Numbered from the stretch's first letter, positions 27,780-36,662 are shown. The stretch is DNA of 64,000 nucleotides from Armatimonadota bacterium (GCA_020850315.1 JADZEY010000034.1:37436-101435); one strand, 5' to 3'. The notes: generated by a model not told the origin, from the letters alone. A program made the numbers and translations.

Positions 27780-29270
27780 TTATCGTGTCAGGGCCACGTT
27801 GCAGGTGGCAACGGCTTGGTTGCCAAACTGAAGCCGGGCAAAGTAGGCCCCGCCCGGAAGTTGATGCAGCGGCATGGTTGCAACACCACCCTGCACCGTG
27901 GCGGTGCCGACGTGCTGGCCCAGCGTATTGAACAGTTGGATTGTTGCACCGCTGGGCTCCAGATCGCTGCTGACGCGGAACCGAAGCTCATCGCTGCTGC
28001 GGTCAACAACTGCTGACAGCGTTGCGCTGGCGTTCATCTCCATTTCTTGCGGAGCATCGCTGGCGGGTGCTGGGTAGAAGTTGTTGCCCGCTGCAATCAG
28101 TTGACCGCGAAGCTCGCCGCCGCCGTTTGCGGCAGTGTGGAAGTTGGCATACACGCGGCCAGTACGTAGGCGATCCATATCGGCAGCCTCAAAGGTTAAT
28201 CCTGCCGGTGCCTCCCAATGGCCGGGCGTTGTGTCGTTCTGGGCCAGTGCGGTGATTACTTGGCCATTGTTCCCCGCCCCGCCCCGATGGAAATGCGCCA
28301 TGGTGATTGGCCCTGTGGTTCCGTGAAGAGCAAAGTCGCCAGTAATGCTGTAGCTGCCGTTGATTTGGTGAGTAACCTCAACAACACCAATTCCCATGGC
28401 GTTTGATCCGGTGACAGCGGGAGATTCATTCTGCGGCGATAACACTACGCCGTAGGTCTCGATTGTCTGCACTTGCCCGCGAATCTCACCAGCGGAGCGT
28501 GCTTCGGTATAGACGTTGATGTAGATGCTGCCGCTGGCAAGGTCGTTCAGTTCTTCGTCGGTTAGGTCGCTCCATGTTCCATTGGATAGAAGTCCGAACA
28601 GTGTTGTCATCGGCTCCACCACAGGCCCGTTCTCTCCTACCAAGCCACGGTGGAAATTCGCCATGGTGGCCCTAATGCCGCTTAAATTTTGCCAAGACGC
28701 AGCATACACGGCAGTGCGCGCCACTGGGTTGATGAACATCATAGCAATACCATCCCCGTTTGTCACTACTGGGGGGACTTCGTAAGCTCCAAGCATTCGT
28801 GATGTTGCGTTGGGGATCTTTATCACTTGGCCACGGATTGCCCCGGCGGGATGGGTAGCAGTGTGAATGTTCAGATAGATGCCCCCCCATTCAATAGACA
28901 TTATCTGATCCTCGGTCACCTGCCATGTTCCGGTCACTGTTTGGGCATCGGAATGCCAGTTGATTGGGTGTACTGCTGGACCAGTGCTGTCGCTTTCGCC
29001 AAGATGGAAATCTGCCTCGGTCACCGGTTCGCCCAGGTTTGTGACGCTGATGCGGTACTCCATCGTCATGGCCGCATAATCCACTTTCATGATGGCGATG
29101 CCAAACCCTTTGCTATCGGTGGTGGGGACTTCGTTTTCCCCTGTCAGTATGGCCTTGTGGGTTACCACAAAGGCTTGCTGCGCGGTTGCCGTCAGCGCAA
29201 GGCCACACAGCAACAGTGCCAACGCCAGCAGGCCCCGGAACCAGTTTGTGTAGATGGTGCGTTGTGTCAT
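27780..29270 (-). CDS. Three-CHRD-domain T9SS-secreted protein
   Basis: A 496-aa exported protein (signal WFRGLLALALLLCGLALTAT, cleavage after TAQQ). Three successive CHRD domains can be recognised, each ending with an AGAIRGQVIKI, AGEIRGQVQTI or GGELRGQLIAAG strand and containing a NFH/DFH-type HRGG or HLGE loop. A type-A T9SS tail follows (LRFRVSSDLEPSGATIQLFN, TLGQHVGTATVQGG, LPGGAYFARLQFG). CHRD domains occur in chordin and in bacterial surface proteins; a binding role for metal or protein is not established. The ATG at 29270 is chosen because the signal peptide begins there. Confidence 0.83.
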   Translation of the reverse strand: MTQRTIYTNWFRGLLALALLLCGLALTATAQQAFVVTHKAILTGENEVPTTDSKGFGIAIMKVDYAAMTMEYRISVTNLGEPVTEADFHLGESDSTGPAVHPINWHSDAQTVTGTWQVTEDQIMSIEWGGIYLNIHTATHPAGAIRGQVIKIPNATSRMLGAYEVPPVVTNGDGIAMMFINPVARTAVYAASWQNLSGIRATMANFHRGLVGENGPVVEPMTTLFGLLSNGTWSDLTDEELNDLASGSIYINVYTEARSAGEIRGQVQTIETYGVVLSPQNESPAVTGSNAMGIGVVEVTHQINGSYSITGDFALHGTTGPITMAHFHRGGAGNNGQVITALAQNDTTPGHWEAPAGLTFEAADMDRLRTGRVYANFHTAANGGGELRGQLIAAGNNFYPAPASDAPQEMEMNASATLSAVVDRSSDELRFRVSSDLEPSGATIQLFNTLGQHVGTATVQGGVATMPLHQLPGGAYFARLQFGNQAVATCNVALTR

Positions 29271-29386
29271 GCAGATGTTCTCCGGATAAAAGCTGGTTGG
29301 AAATTGAGCAGGGAATATCGGAGGGAAGATAACACATCCGGCTATCGGGAAGTTGCGGAAGTTGGATGTTGCTCCGCTTGCTTCGT

Positions 29387-29394
29387 TATGTTTG
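29387..29394 (+). promoter_or_regulatory. Bacteroidota-type promoter before the rhomboid gene
   Basis: TATGTTTG matches the TAnnTTTG -7 consensus, 40 bp before the ATG at 29434. A TTG at 29362-29364 lies about 22 bp upstream of it and could serve as the -33 box. Confidence 0.5.
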
Positions 29395-29433
29395 CGGCTT
29401 GGTGATCCTTCCACTCTCAACCTGCAACGGCCT

Positions 29434-30111
29434 ATGCTTCCGATTGGCGACGATAACAGCAGTATCCGCTCGGCTCCGGTTGTCACGTACCTGCTGATCT
29501 TCCTGAACGTGATTGCTTTTTTGTACGAGCTTCTGCAAGGCCAGGGGCTGCAATCGTTCATCAATCGGTGGGGGGCTGTGCCGGAGCTTGTGCTGGCGGG
29601 GAAGCGCGTGGAAACGCTGCTGACCTCCATGTTCCTGCATGGCGGATGGATGCACATCATCGGGAATATGCTGTTCCTGAAAGTCTTTGGCGATAACGTG
29701 GAGGATCGCATGGGGCGCGGGCGGTTCCTGCTGTTTTACCTGCTTACGGGCCTTGCTGCCCACGCCGCGCATTTCGCGCTGAACGCAGGGTCCAGCATCC
29801 CGACGGTTGGTGCTTCCGGGGCGATTTCCGGCGTGCTTGGGGCCTACATCGTGATGTTCGGAAGGAACCATGTGAATGTGCTGTTGGGGTTTTTTGTCAT
29901 CACCGTTCCGGCGTGGGCAATGATTGGTTTTTGGGCTCTGCAGCAGTTTCTTTCCACCGTCGCTACGCTCTCCATCACCGAAGAAACCGGGGGCGTTGCT
30001 TACGCAGCGCACGCTGGTGGATTTCTTTGTGGGGTGATCCTTGCTTTCCTATTTGGCCCGCCTGCCGAACGCCAACGCCAGCCGTGGCGACCGCGAGGCG
30101 CAGGGTGGTGA
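29434..30111 (+). CDS. Rhomboid-family intramembrane serine protease
   Basis: A 225-aa, six-helix membrane protease. The catalytic dyad is intact: Ser128 in GASGAISGVLGAY and His193 in AAHAGGFLCG. The L1-loop motif is FLHGGWMHIIGNMLFLKVFGD, with the conserved His and Asn. It would cleave membrane proteins near their helix ends. The ATG at 29434 was chosen over an upstream in-frame start because MLPIGDDNSS begins the known N-terminal pattern of the family. First gene of a three-gene plus-strand operon; the stop is followed by the next gene after 61 bp. Confidence 0.9.
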   Translation: MLPIGDDNSSIRSAPVVTYLLIFLNVIAFLYELLQGQGLQSFINRWGAVPELVLAGKRVETLLTSMFLHGGWMHIIGNMLFLKVFGDNVEDRMGRGRFLLFYLLTGLAAHAAHFALNAGSSIPTVGASGAISGVLGAYIVMFGRNHVNVLLGFFVITVPAWAMIGFWALQQFLSTVATLSITEETGGVAYAAHAGGFLCGVILAFLFGPPAERQRQPWRPRGAGW

Positions 30112-30172
30112 AAGGGAAATCAGTAGGAGAACTTTCAGTAAGTTGGCGACCCTTCTTGCAGCAACGCAACCA

Positions 30173-30910
30173 GTGAACCAATCTCAACTTCCATATCAGC
30201 CTGCGCGGCCTCTGCTTCTGTGTTGTTGGATTGCAGCCATTATCACTTTGTGGGGTGCTGCTGGATGCGGGGAAAAGGGGGCATCGCCCTCCCCCAAAAA
30301 CAGCGCAGGGGGAAAAGATTCCCAAGCCGTGGCGGCCAATGCTGGAACCAACACACAGCCGATGAACAACCAGTACGACGTTCCCGGATTGGAGCGATAC
30401 CGCGCCGAAAAAGATAGCGGCTTCCGCCAGCGCGAATCATCGCCACTAACCGAGCGGGTTCGGGCGCGGTTCAAGGGGTTGGAGTATTACCCCGCCGCCG
30501 CTCAATTCTGGGTGGTGGCTCGTCTGGAAAAATTCCCCAACCCAGAGCCGGTGAACTTGATGACCACCACTGGGGAACCACGGCCAATGCTTCGCTACGG
30601 CCAACTCCATTTCACTGTTGGGGGGAAGGAGTGTGTGCTGACGGCGTATCAGTCGGCGGGCCACCCCGAACATCTGTTCCTTCCGTTCAAGGATGGAACC
30701 AACGGAACCGAGACCTACGGAGCGGGACGCTACATTGACCTAACCGTCCAGCCCGAATCATCGGCCAACTACCTAATTGATTTCAACCTTGCCTACAACC
30801 CATATTGCGCCTACAACCCAGAGTACTCCTGCCCGGTGGTCCCGCGTGAGAACTTCCTTCCGGTTCCCATTCGTGCGGGGGAGCGGGTTTCCGAAACTGA
30901 TGATCACTGA
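30173..30910 (+). CDS. DUF1684 lipoprotein
   Basis: From the GTG at 30173 the protein is 245 aa with a lipoprotein signal (hydrophobic LLLCCWIAAIITLWGAAGC, Cys32). The DUF1684 core follows: RYRAEKDSGFRQRESSPLT, FKGLEYYPAAAQFWVVARL, GQLHFTVGGKECVLTAYQS, LFLPFKDGTNGTETYGAGRY and NLAYNPYCAYNPEYSCPVVP. The Tyr/Cys pattern of the last block is the family hallmark; its biochemical role is unknown. The start is uncertain: the frame is open to 30041 (ATG, overlapping the rhomboid gene), and an in-frame TTG at 30143 lies behind AGGAG but with long spacing. Confidence 0.8.
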   Translation: MNQSQLPYQPARPLLLCCWIAAIITLWGAAGCGEKGASPSPKNSAGGKDSQAVAANAGTNTQPMNNQYDVPGLERYRAEKDSGFRQRESSPLTERVRARFKGLEYYPAAAQFWVVARLEKFPNPEPVNLMTTTGEPRPMLRYGQLHFTVGGKECVLTAYQSAGHPEHLFLPFKDGTNGTETYGAGRYIDLTVQPESSANYLIDFNLAYNPYCAYNPEYSCPVVPRENFLPVPIRAGERVSETDDH

Positions 30911-30932
30911 GCCGAACTCACATTACCTTGCT

Positions 30933-31547
30933 ATGCCGTTGTCCCACTGTTCCTTCCTTGTTCTTCTGCTTGCGTGCCTGCTGCTGTTTGGCGGCTGTCC
31001 TTCGCCGAAGCAAGTGGTGAAGAGTGCTGATACTGTTGCGGTGGCCCCCCCGATTGTGGAGCTTTCCACAGACCTTGTGCACTCGCCCGGGGGGGATATG
31101 ACCGTGCGGATTCCGGTCGGGTGGGTGACGATGGATGTTGAGCAACTGCAGACCCCGCAAGTCTTCAGCGTGGCGTGCAATCCCGGTTACACCATGTCGC
31201 TGGTGATGGGGGAAATTCCGGTGGAGAACAACGTCCGCGCCGCCTACGATGCCAACGGGCTGAAAGGGCTTGCCGAGGTCAGCTTCCAACGGCGTTGGAA
31301 AGGGAGCCAATCAAAGGCCCAGATGGTGGGGATTGTGGAAGAGCTTGAGCTTGGGAAACGCCGGTTTGCAACCTACGCCTACTCCACCGATGACACCGCG
31401 ACCCTCACCCGCGTGGCAGTCTTCTTCACCACCACTCACCTGTACGAGTGCGCAATCACCAACCTCACCTTCAGCGATGGCGAGCCAGCCACCCCGCAGA
31501 CCATGCAGGAGATTCTGCGGATAGTGCTGGCCTCGGCGATGTGGTGA
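30933..31547 (+). CDS. Short lipoprotein after DUF1684
   Basis: A 204-aa lipoprotein (MPLSHCSFLVLLLACLLLFG then GC, Cys22). The mature part (VHSPGGDMTVRIPVGWVTMD, PGYTMSLVMGEIPVE, TRVAVFFTTTHLYECAITN) resembles small periplasmic proteins with a PsbP-like or DcrB-like fold, but this is only a pattern match. The ATG at 30900 in the same frame would overlap the previous stop (ATGA) and add 11 residues; the start at 30933 gives the better signal peptide. Last gene of the rhomboid-DUF1684 run. Confidence 0.68.
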   Translation: MPLSHCSFLVLLLACLLLFGGCPSPKQVVKSADTVAVAPPIVELSTDLVHSPGGDMTVRIPVGWVTMDVEQLQTPQVFSVACNPGYTMSLVMGEIPVENNVRAAYDANGLKGLAEVSFQRRWKGSQSKAQMVGIVEELELGKRRFATYAYSTDDTATLTRVAVFFTTTHLYECAITNLTFSDGEPATPQTMQEILRIVLASAMW

Positions 31548-31612
31548 TCGGTAGCCGGTGGTCGGTGAATGCAAGGTGACGAGCAAAAAAAACCACTCTT
31601 TGCTACTGACTA

Positions 31613-31774
31613 ACTCACCTTACGCAACCCCATTGGCAGCGTGTCCGATGTTCTCCGAAAAACCGCGAGATGGGCTATCGCCGCTGCTTCGCGGTGCTTC
31701 GTCGAAGACTCCTTGTCGAAGACCCCGACCCTTCGGGGCAATGACGGTGGAAGGGGAGTGTGCGTAAGGTGAGT
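31613..31774. mobile_element. Short TIR-bounded element (MITE-like), copy 1
   Basis: The element is 162 bp long. The left end ACTCACCTTACGCA (31613-31626) and the right end TGCGTAAGGTGAGT (31761-31774) are perfect 14-bp inverted repeats. The interior includes GCGAGATGGGCTATCGCCGC and CTTCGGGGCAATGACGG and matches most of copy 2 at 61346. No transposase is encoded; the family would be non-autonomous. Confidence 0.75.
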
Positions 31775-32010
31775 GACTAATGACCAAGGACTAAGAAGCC
31801 GTTTGGGATTTAGAAATGGGAGTGTGGTAAGCAGTGCATGCAGGAATCATCCAAGAGGTTCTACGGTTTTCTAACCATTTGCCTGGGTAACGCCCATGAG
31901 TTTTGCACCGATACTGGCTCCAAAACAGCGGTTCCGGGGGTGATTCACCCTATACACAATTGCTTCACAGAAAATCCAAACGGCTTCTAATGACTAACTC
32001 TCTTCTTTGC

Positions 32011-32034
32011 CACTGACAACTGACCACTGACAAC
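32011..32034. repeat. 7-bp periodic spacer repeat
   Basis: CACTGAC-AACTGAC-CACTGAC-AAC has a 7-bp period. Related tracts lie at 34801-34821, 46951-46974, 60400-60495 and 61626-61679. The style recalls STRR heptanucleotide repeats known from cyanobacteria. Confidence 0.65.
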
Positions 32035-32071
32035 CTCCAATAACCCCCCTTCCCCGTTCGTTTACCCCGCT

Positions 32072-33178
32072 ATGCTCATTCGCTATTCCCAATGGATTCC
32101 TCAACAGGAGGAGAACGACGACCGCCAAGAGCAACTGCTCCGTTTGTTCAGCTACTTGCTGATGCAGACCGGCGGCGACGTTGACGAAGCGTTGAACTGG
32201 ATGAGCCAGCTTGACGAGCGGTATGGCATTTTGGGGAAGATGACCATGCAGGAGTTTATTGACCGCCTGAAGGAGCAAGGGCTGATACGCGACGGCGAAG
32301 AGAGCAATGATTTTGACCTGACAGCGCGTGGTGGGCAGCGTATCCGGCAAGATGCCCTGCGGGAGATTTTTACCTCGCTGAAAAAAACTGGGCCGGGGGA
32401 TCATACCACTCCACACATCGGTTCCGGTGTCGAGCCAGCAGGGGATTTGCGGAACTATTTCTTTGGCGACCACGCCAGCCAGATTGACCCCACCAGCACG
32501 CTGAGCAACGCGCTGAAACGGGAGAGTGATCTGGAGCAATTTCGGCTGGAGGAAGAGGATATCCGGGTGCATGAGATGGAACACACCACCAGCGTCAGCA
32601 CCGTGCTGATGTTGGATGTTTCCCACTCGATGGTGCTGTACGGTGAGGATCGCATCACCCCGGCCAAGCAGGTGGCGTTGGCGTTAAGCGAGTTGGTGAT
32701 GACCCGCTACCCGAAGGATCGGCTGCACGTGATTCTGTTCGGCGACGAAGCTCGCGAAGTGAACGTCCATGAACTTCCGTTCGTGACGGTCGGGCCGTTC
32801 CACACCAACACCCGCGCAGGGTTGCAGCTTGCGCGCCAGCTACTGAAACGGAAAGGGAGCGGTAATCGGCAGATTTTTATGGTGACCGATGGCAAGCCCT
32901 CGGCAATGTTCGAGGAATCGGGAAGGCTGTACAAAAACTCGTTCGGGCTGGATCCCCGAATCGTCAACAAAACGTTGGATGAAGCCGTGGCGTGCCGGCG
33001 CGAAGGGATTGCTATCAGCACCTTCATGGTGGCACGCGACCCCTATCTGGTGAATTTTGTGGAGGAACTCACTAAGGCCAACCGTGGCCGCGCCTACTAC
33101 TCAGGCTTAAATCAGCTTGGCGAGACGGTGTTTGTTGACTACATCCGTAACCGCCGGAAGAAATTTATTTCGCGGTAG
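32072..33178 (+). CDS. VWA-domain protein (COG4867-like)
   Basis: A 368-aa soluble protein. The N-terminal ~150 residues are helical with FSYLLMQTGGDVDEALNWMSQ; a VWA domain starts at about residue 174 with an intact MIDAS motif Asp182-Val-Ser184-His-Ser186 (MLDVSHSMVLYG), GLQLARQLLKRKG with its Thr-containing loop just before, and MVTDGKPSA. The C-terminal VDYIRNRRKKF is typical of the family. Such proteins usually pair with a MoxR or Mg-chelatase-like AAA ATPase; none is adjacent here. Likely role in assembly or remodelling of metal-containing enzymes, by family analogy only. Confidence 0.8.
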   Translation: MLIRYSQWIPQQEENDDRQEQLLRLFSYLLMQTGGDVDEALNWMSQLDERYGILGKMTMQEFIDRLKEQGLIRDGEESNDFDLTARGGQRIRQDALREIFTSLKKTGPGDHTTPHIGSGVEPAGDLRNYFFGDHASQIDPTSTLSNALKRESDLEQFRLEEEDIRVHEMEHTTSVSTVLMLDVSHSMVLYGEDRITPAKQVALALSELVMTRYPKDRLHVILFGDEAREVNVHELPFVTVGPFHTNTRAGLQLARQLLKRKGSGNRQIFMVTDGKPSAMFEESGRLYKNSFGLDPRIVNKTLDEAVACRREGIAISTFMVARDPYLVNFVEELTKANRGRAYYSGLNQLGETVFVDYIRNRRKKFISR

Positions 33179-33194
33179 CATCGGCTTGTGGCCA

Positions 33195-34130
33195 TTATCC
33201 TTCCTCCTTCAGTTCAAATTTTCCCAGCTTGATATTCTCGTACTGGATGGCCACGTCACGGTCGAAGGTTTCGCGGCGTGTGGCAATACGCAGCCGGATA
33301 TCGCCAAACCGTTTGATCTTATCCCACCACCAAAACGCCCGCCGGTCTCCCATCTGCGATTCTACTCCCTTAATCCCCCGGGTGTTATCAACGAAAATCG
33401 TATAGATCGAGGGTTGAAGTGAGTCTATGGTGAACTCTGCAATCAGTGTGGAAAGTTGTCCACGGCCAGACCCCCCACCGGGTCCACCACTGGGTCCGCC
33501 GCCGGGTCCACCACTGGGTCCACCACTGGGTCCGCCACCGCTTTGCATCATCCCGGCATCAAGCCCGCTGGTCTGCTGGCTCTTGTCGGGTAGGGTGGTG
33601 TCGGGGGCCATTGTCAGCACCACACCGGAGTCTAGAAGGAAGAAAGGAAGGAGCATTTCCCGCAGGTGTTCGGTAAAATCTTGGGCGGTTGTGGCAAGGA
33701 TTTGCGAAAGCTCACGCTTCAGCACTGGTTTGCCGCCAACGGTGGCTGTTCCGGTGCGGGTCGTTACGTCGCTGAAGTTCACCAGCCAGGGGCGGCCATC
33801 GGGCGTTGTTCCCGCAGCAATGCATTGGTTGGTGGAACGGTTCCATTGATAGCTGAGGCGTTTCACTTCCCGCTCATTGGCTATTGCAACAACATCGAAG
33901 GCAAGATTCCAGCTTTTATCCTTCCAGTGTTTTTGTCCGCCAAAAGCATACATGATTTCGGTGGCCATAAACTGTTCTGCCGACCAGTTCCAATCGGGGG
34001 TGAATCCTGTGTCGGCAGGCGCTGGTGGGTCTTGCTCAATTCCCTGTGCAACAAGCATTGTGGGGTTGGCTACGATTGCAATCCAAACTATGCAGACCAG
34101 TAGAAAGCCAGCGAAAAAATGGAAGATCAT
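33195..34130 (-). CDS. Exported protein with Gly-Pro-Ser linker
   Basis: A 311-aa protein with an N-terminal membrane or signal segment (MIFHFFAGFLLVCIVWIAIV, cleavage possibly near VAQ). The following domain has WNWSAEQFMATEIMYAFGGQKHW and WNLAFDVVAIAN, which resembles periplasmic proteins with a DUF-type barrel rather than enzymes. A low-complexity linker of Gly/Pro/Ser repeats spans about residues 198-227, then a beta-rich C-terminal domain (IAEFTIDSLQPSIYTIFVDN). Function unknown. A GTG at 34163 would lengthen it by 11 residues. It converges with the VWA gene, 16 bp apart. Confidence 0.65.
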   Translation of the reverse strand: MIFHFFAGFLLVCIVWIAIVANPTMLVAQGIEQDPPAPADTGFTPDWNWSAEQFMATEIMYAFGGQKHWKDKSWNLAFDVVAIANEREVKRLSYQWNRSTNQCIAAGTTPDGRPWLVNFSDVTTRTGTATVGGKPVLKRELSQILATTAQDFTEHLREMLLPFFLLDSGVVLTMAPDTTLPDKSQQTSGLDAGMMQSGGGPSGGPSGGPGGGPSGGPGGGSGRGQLSTLIAEFTIDSLQPSIYTIFVDNTRGIKGVESQMGDRRAFWWWDKIKRFGDIRLRIATRRETFDRDVAIQYENIKLGKFELKEEG

Positions 34131-34252
34131 GTGTGAGTTGTGTAAAGTCAGCAAACGGTTCACTCTCTGGTTAAAATACCTTGGTTAGAATACCCTGAGT
34201 AGGGTACAACGAACCGGGAGGATTGAGATTTTTTGGCGAGGACAGCCTGTGG

Positions 34253-34765
34253 CTATCTGCCAGAATCTTGGTTGGATTGGCGGCTGTCCGATGCTGCAAT
34301 CAGAAGCTCGGCAAATTCCCGAAACGCCCCGTGGCCCCCAGCCCGGCTGCAAATGTAATCGGCAATCGCCAAAATTTGCGGCAGGGCATCGGCCGGCGCG
34401 GCGGTTAATCCCACCATCCCCATAATCTGTTGGTCGTTCACATCGTCGCCGATGTAGGCAATCTCTTCCGGGGCAAGCTGGCGTTGGGTCAGTATTTGGC
34501 GCAATGCTTCGGGCTTATCCTTGCACCCCAAATGGAGTAATTCAATCCTCAGCTTTTCGGCACGCCGCGCTACCGAGGGGGATAGTTCGCCAGTGATAAT
34601 CCCAACATCAATCCCCACAGCCCGCAGCCGCTCCACCGCCATCCCGTCGCGGATGTTGAACTGCTTCATCACCTCACCTTCTGGGCCATAAAAGACCCCG
34701 CCATCGGTTAGCACGCCGTCAACATCGGTCAGCAGCAGCTTGATAGAATCGGCGCGTTTGGTCAT
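34253..34765 (-). CDS. kdsC: KDO 8-phosphate phosphatase (KdsC-type HAD)
   Basis: A 170-aa C0-type HAD phosphatase. The nucleophile/acid pair is Asp14 and Asp16 in LLTDVDGVLTDGG, followed by NIRDGMAVERLR, VGIITGELSP (motif II), the conserved Lys-containing HLGCKDKP, and EEIAYIGDDVNDQQIM (motif III). It hydrolyses KDO-8-phosphate to KDO, a step in LPS inner-core synthesis in the cytosol. Length is normal for the tetrameric family. Located 65 bp after the minus-strand membrane protein gene. Confidence 0.92.
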   Translation of the reverse strand: MTKRADSIKLLLTDVDGVLTDGGVFYGPEGEVMKQFNIRDGMAVERLRAVGIDVGIITGELSPSVARRAEKLRIELLHLGCKDKPEALRQILTQRQLAPEEIAYIGDDVNDQQIMGMVGLTAAPADALPQILAIADYICSRAGGHGAFREFAELLIAASDSRQSNQDSGR

Positions 34766-34800
34766 CAGGAGAATGGAGAATTGAGAATTGATTTTTTGCT

Positions 34801-34821
34801 ACTGACCACTGACTACTGACC
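34801..34821. repeat. 7-bp periodic spacer repeat
   Basis: ACTGACC-ACTGACT-ACTGACC is three 7-bp units. It lies in the short spacer between the membrane protein gene and kdsC. Confidence 0.6.
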
Positions 34822-34830
34822 AAAGGCCAC

Positions 34831-36243
34831 TCACCCAATTCTTCTGCTGTTCCGCATACTCTCTGCGGCTTCAAACTCCCGTTGCAGCCGTGCGAAGCTG
34901 TAGATGCCTTCGCCATGTTCCCCCAGTTCAACGCTTCCGCCAAGCTCTAACACCAACATCCCCAAAATGGATGCAACAATGTCGCGGTTTAGCTCCTTAT
35001 CCCCCAGCGAGACTAGGGTGAAATAGACTTGGTCGGCAGTGGCGTTCCACAACTTTCCCTGGAAGATTGCCCGCATCACTTTTTTCTTCCGGTTCCGCTG
35101 CAACCGTTCCGATTCGCGGCGTTTCACCCCGGGCCACCGAAGCAGTGCGGTCAGCAGATAGATGATGGAGAACGCCACCGGAAGGTAGCCCAACAAAAAT
35201 TTGGCAGCACCGGTTCGGAAAAATGGGAAAGAGTGGCCAAACGCCGCCAGCCCGCCAGCCAGCAAATATCCCCCCATTACTGCGGTGAACAACACCATTG
35301 CAACAATCCCTCCGTTCCGCCCTGATGAGTTTCCGCTGTGTTGGTACGGAGCCTCGAACTCATCCCAGTAGTTGATCACTTTGGCATCAGCATCCTTTGT
35401 GGCAGTTCCGCCAATAAAGCTATCGAACTCACCCACCACCGCGCCTTCGTCGGTGATTGTTGGTTCGCCATCGAAGCGCACCAAGTAGTCGGCCATCCGC
35501 TCTTCGGCATCGGCGATGGTTCCGCCGGAAAGGGCCACAATTTCTGCCGGGGTCAGCACGCCACGCTCGGCACGGAGAAACGCCGCAACCTCACGTTCGT
35601 TCTCTAATGGATCCGACGGTGCGCGTTCTGGCCCAAGCGCAAGGTCGTAAATGGCAATGATGAACGATTTCTTTTTTGGATCCTTTGCGCCGCGTGGCGC
35701 TTGCACAGTGCGGTAGCGGTAGCCGTGGTCGTCGAAGGCATAGCCCGCTGGTGTTGCACGCGCCCATGTTGACCAGGCTAATCCTTCAAACAGCACGCGG
35801 AACAACCCGGCAACCATTCCGCCGCTGCTGCTGCTGCTTCGGTTATCGTCGTTGTCGCTGGATGCGGCACTTTGCGCGATGATCAACAGCAGAAGTACCA
35901 CCAGCATCACCGCAAAATAGACGATCACCATCAGGCCAATCCAAATTTTAAAGAAGACTTTGAACCCCCGCCACAGCTTTTCCTTGATTGCGGCCCAGCG
36001 TTCTTTTGCGGTTTTGGTTCCCCGTTGGCGCAGCGGCAGCTCGAACGCAAATTGCAAGTTCCCCTGGTCGTCGTGGGTGACACGGGTGACGTACAGTTCC
36101 ATCAACCGCGCCAGCGCGTCGCGGGCTTCGTCCACGGTGACTCCGGTGGCGGTGGCGGCATCTTGTGGGGTAAGTTTCCCCCCCAATCCAGGAACCCGTT
36201 GTTCAACCAACGCAAGGGCTTGTTCGGAGACGGTGTGCTTCAT
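34831..36243 (-). CDS. Integral membrane protein with an N-terminal winged-helix-like region
   Basis: A 470-aa protein not recognised. Residues ~1-75 look like a small helix-turn-helix (LTPQDAATATGVTVDEARDALARLMEL). A membrane helix follows (IWIGLMVIVYFAVMLVVLLLLI) with a Ser-rich stretch (DNRSSSSSGG). The middle carries charged domains and a second HTH-like copy (LTPAEIVALSGGTIADAEERMADYL); two more helices (GIVAMVLFTAVMGGYLLAGG and LLGYLPVAFSIIYLLTALL) precede a third helix-rich segment. The repeated HTH-like blocks between membrane spans are unusual. The ATG at 36243 fits the start of the first domain. Confidence 0.65.
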   Translation of the reverse strand: MKHTVSEQALALVEQRVPGLGGKLTPQDAATATGVTVDEARDALARLMELYVTRVTHDDQGNLQFAFELPLRQRGTKTAKERWAAIKEKLWRGFKVFFKIWIGLMVIVYFAVMLVVLLLLIIAQSAASSDNDDNRSSSSSGGMVAGLFRVLFEGLAWSTWARATPAGYAFDDHGYRYRTVQAPRGAKDPKKKSFIIAIYDLALGPERAPSDPLENEREVAAFLRAERGVLTPAEIVALSGGTIADAEERMADYLVRFDGEPTITDEGAVVGEFDSFIGGTATKDADAKVINYWDEFEAPYQHSGNSSGRNGGIVAMVLFTAVMGGYLLAGGLAAFGHSFPFFRTGAAKFLLGYLPVAFSIIYLLTALLRWPGVKRRESERLQRNRKKKVMRAIFQGKLWNATADQVYFTLVSLGDKELNRDIVASILGMLVLELGGSVELGEHGEGIYSFARLQREFEAAESMRNSRRIG

Positions 36244-36662
36244 GGTGCTGCAAAATAGGGAAGTTGAAATCGGAAAGCTGAGTATCCCACGGATGAAAGT
36301 AGTCAACAATCGCGCTTCTTTACTCTGCTGAAACTAACCAATTCGTTTCAGGGGGGCAGTAGGTTGGGTGGTGGTGGTGCTGAAGCAATCGTAAAAAAAC
36401 TGCGATCATCTACGGTGAGCATGCAAAGCGTTTGCCCGATGTCGGGATTCGATGCCCTCTCTTCTCCCCTCTCTCTGTGCCTCTGTGGTTTTTTCCCTCT
36501 TTCGCAAGAAGAGAATGAACCACAGAGACACAGAGATCACAGAGGGAAGAAAGAGAGGGGGAATGCGCCTGCATGAGAGACTAACTCTATCTGAGCCGAA
36601 AATTGATACCATAGCCGTAGATTGCCAGCCAAATTGAAGCTGGCAATGCTGGCGGCTGATCT
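36244..36662. other. 419-bp divergent spacer holding an inverted repeat
   Basis: It separates the minus-strand membrane protein from the plus-strand amidohydrolase gene and includes the CAGAGG-type inverted repeat copy 2 (36455-36560). No gene or clear promoter box was found in the rest. Confidence 0.6.
36455..36560. repeat. CAGAGG-type imperfect inverted repeat, copy 2
   Basis: Left arm 36455-36490 and right arm 36518-36560 are near reverse complements with the same CACAGAG units as copy 1 at 2154-2259. Orientation and arm lengths are similar. Confidence 0.85.

Larger units (their letters stand above)
31548..32071. other. 524-bp spacer with an inverted-repeat element and 7-bp repeats
   Basis: It holds terminal-inverted-repeat element copy 1 (31613-31774), a GC-poor stretch without an open gene, and a 7-bp periodic repeat (32011-32034: CACTGACAACTGACCACTGA...). 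No coding frame inside has a ribosome site or family resemblance. Confidence 0.7.

Noticed and set aside
31994..32626. 210-aa minus-strand frame opposite the VWA gene
   Set aside because: Shadow of the VWA frame; its C-terminal part arises from the 7-bp spacer repeat.
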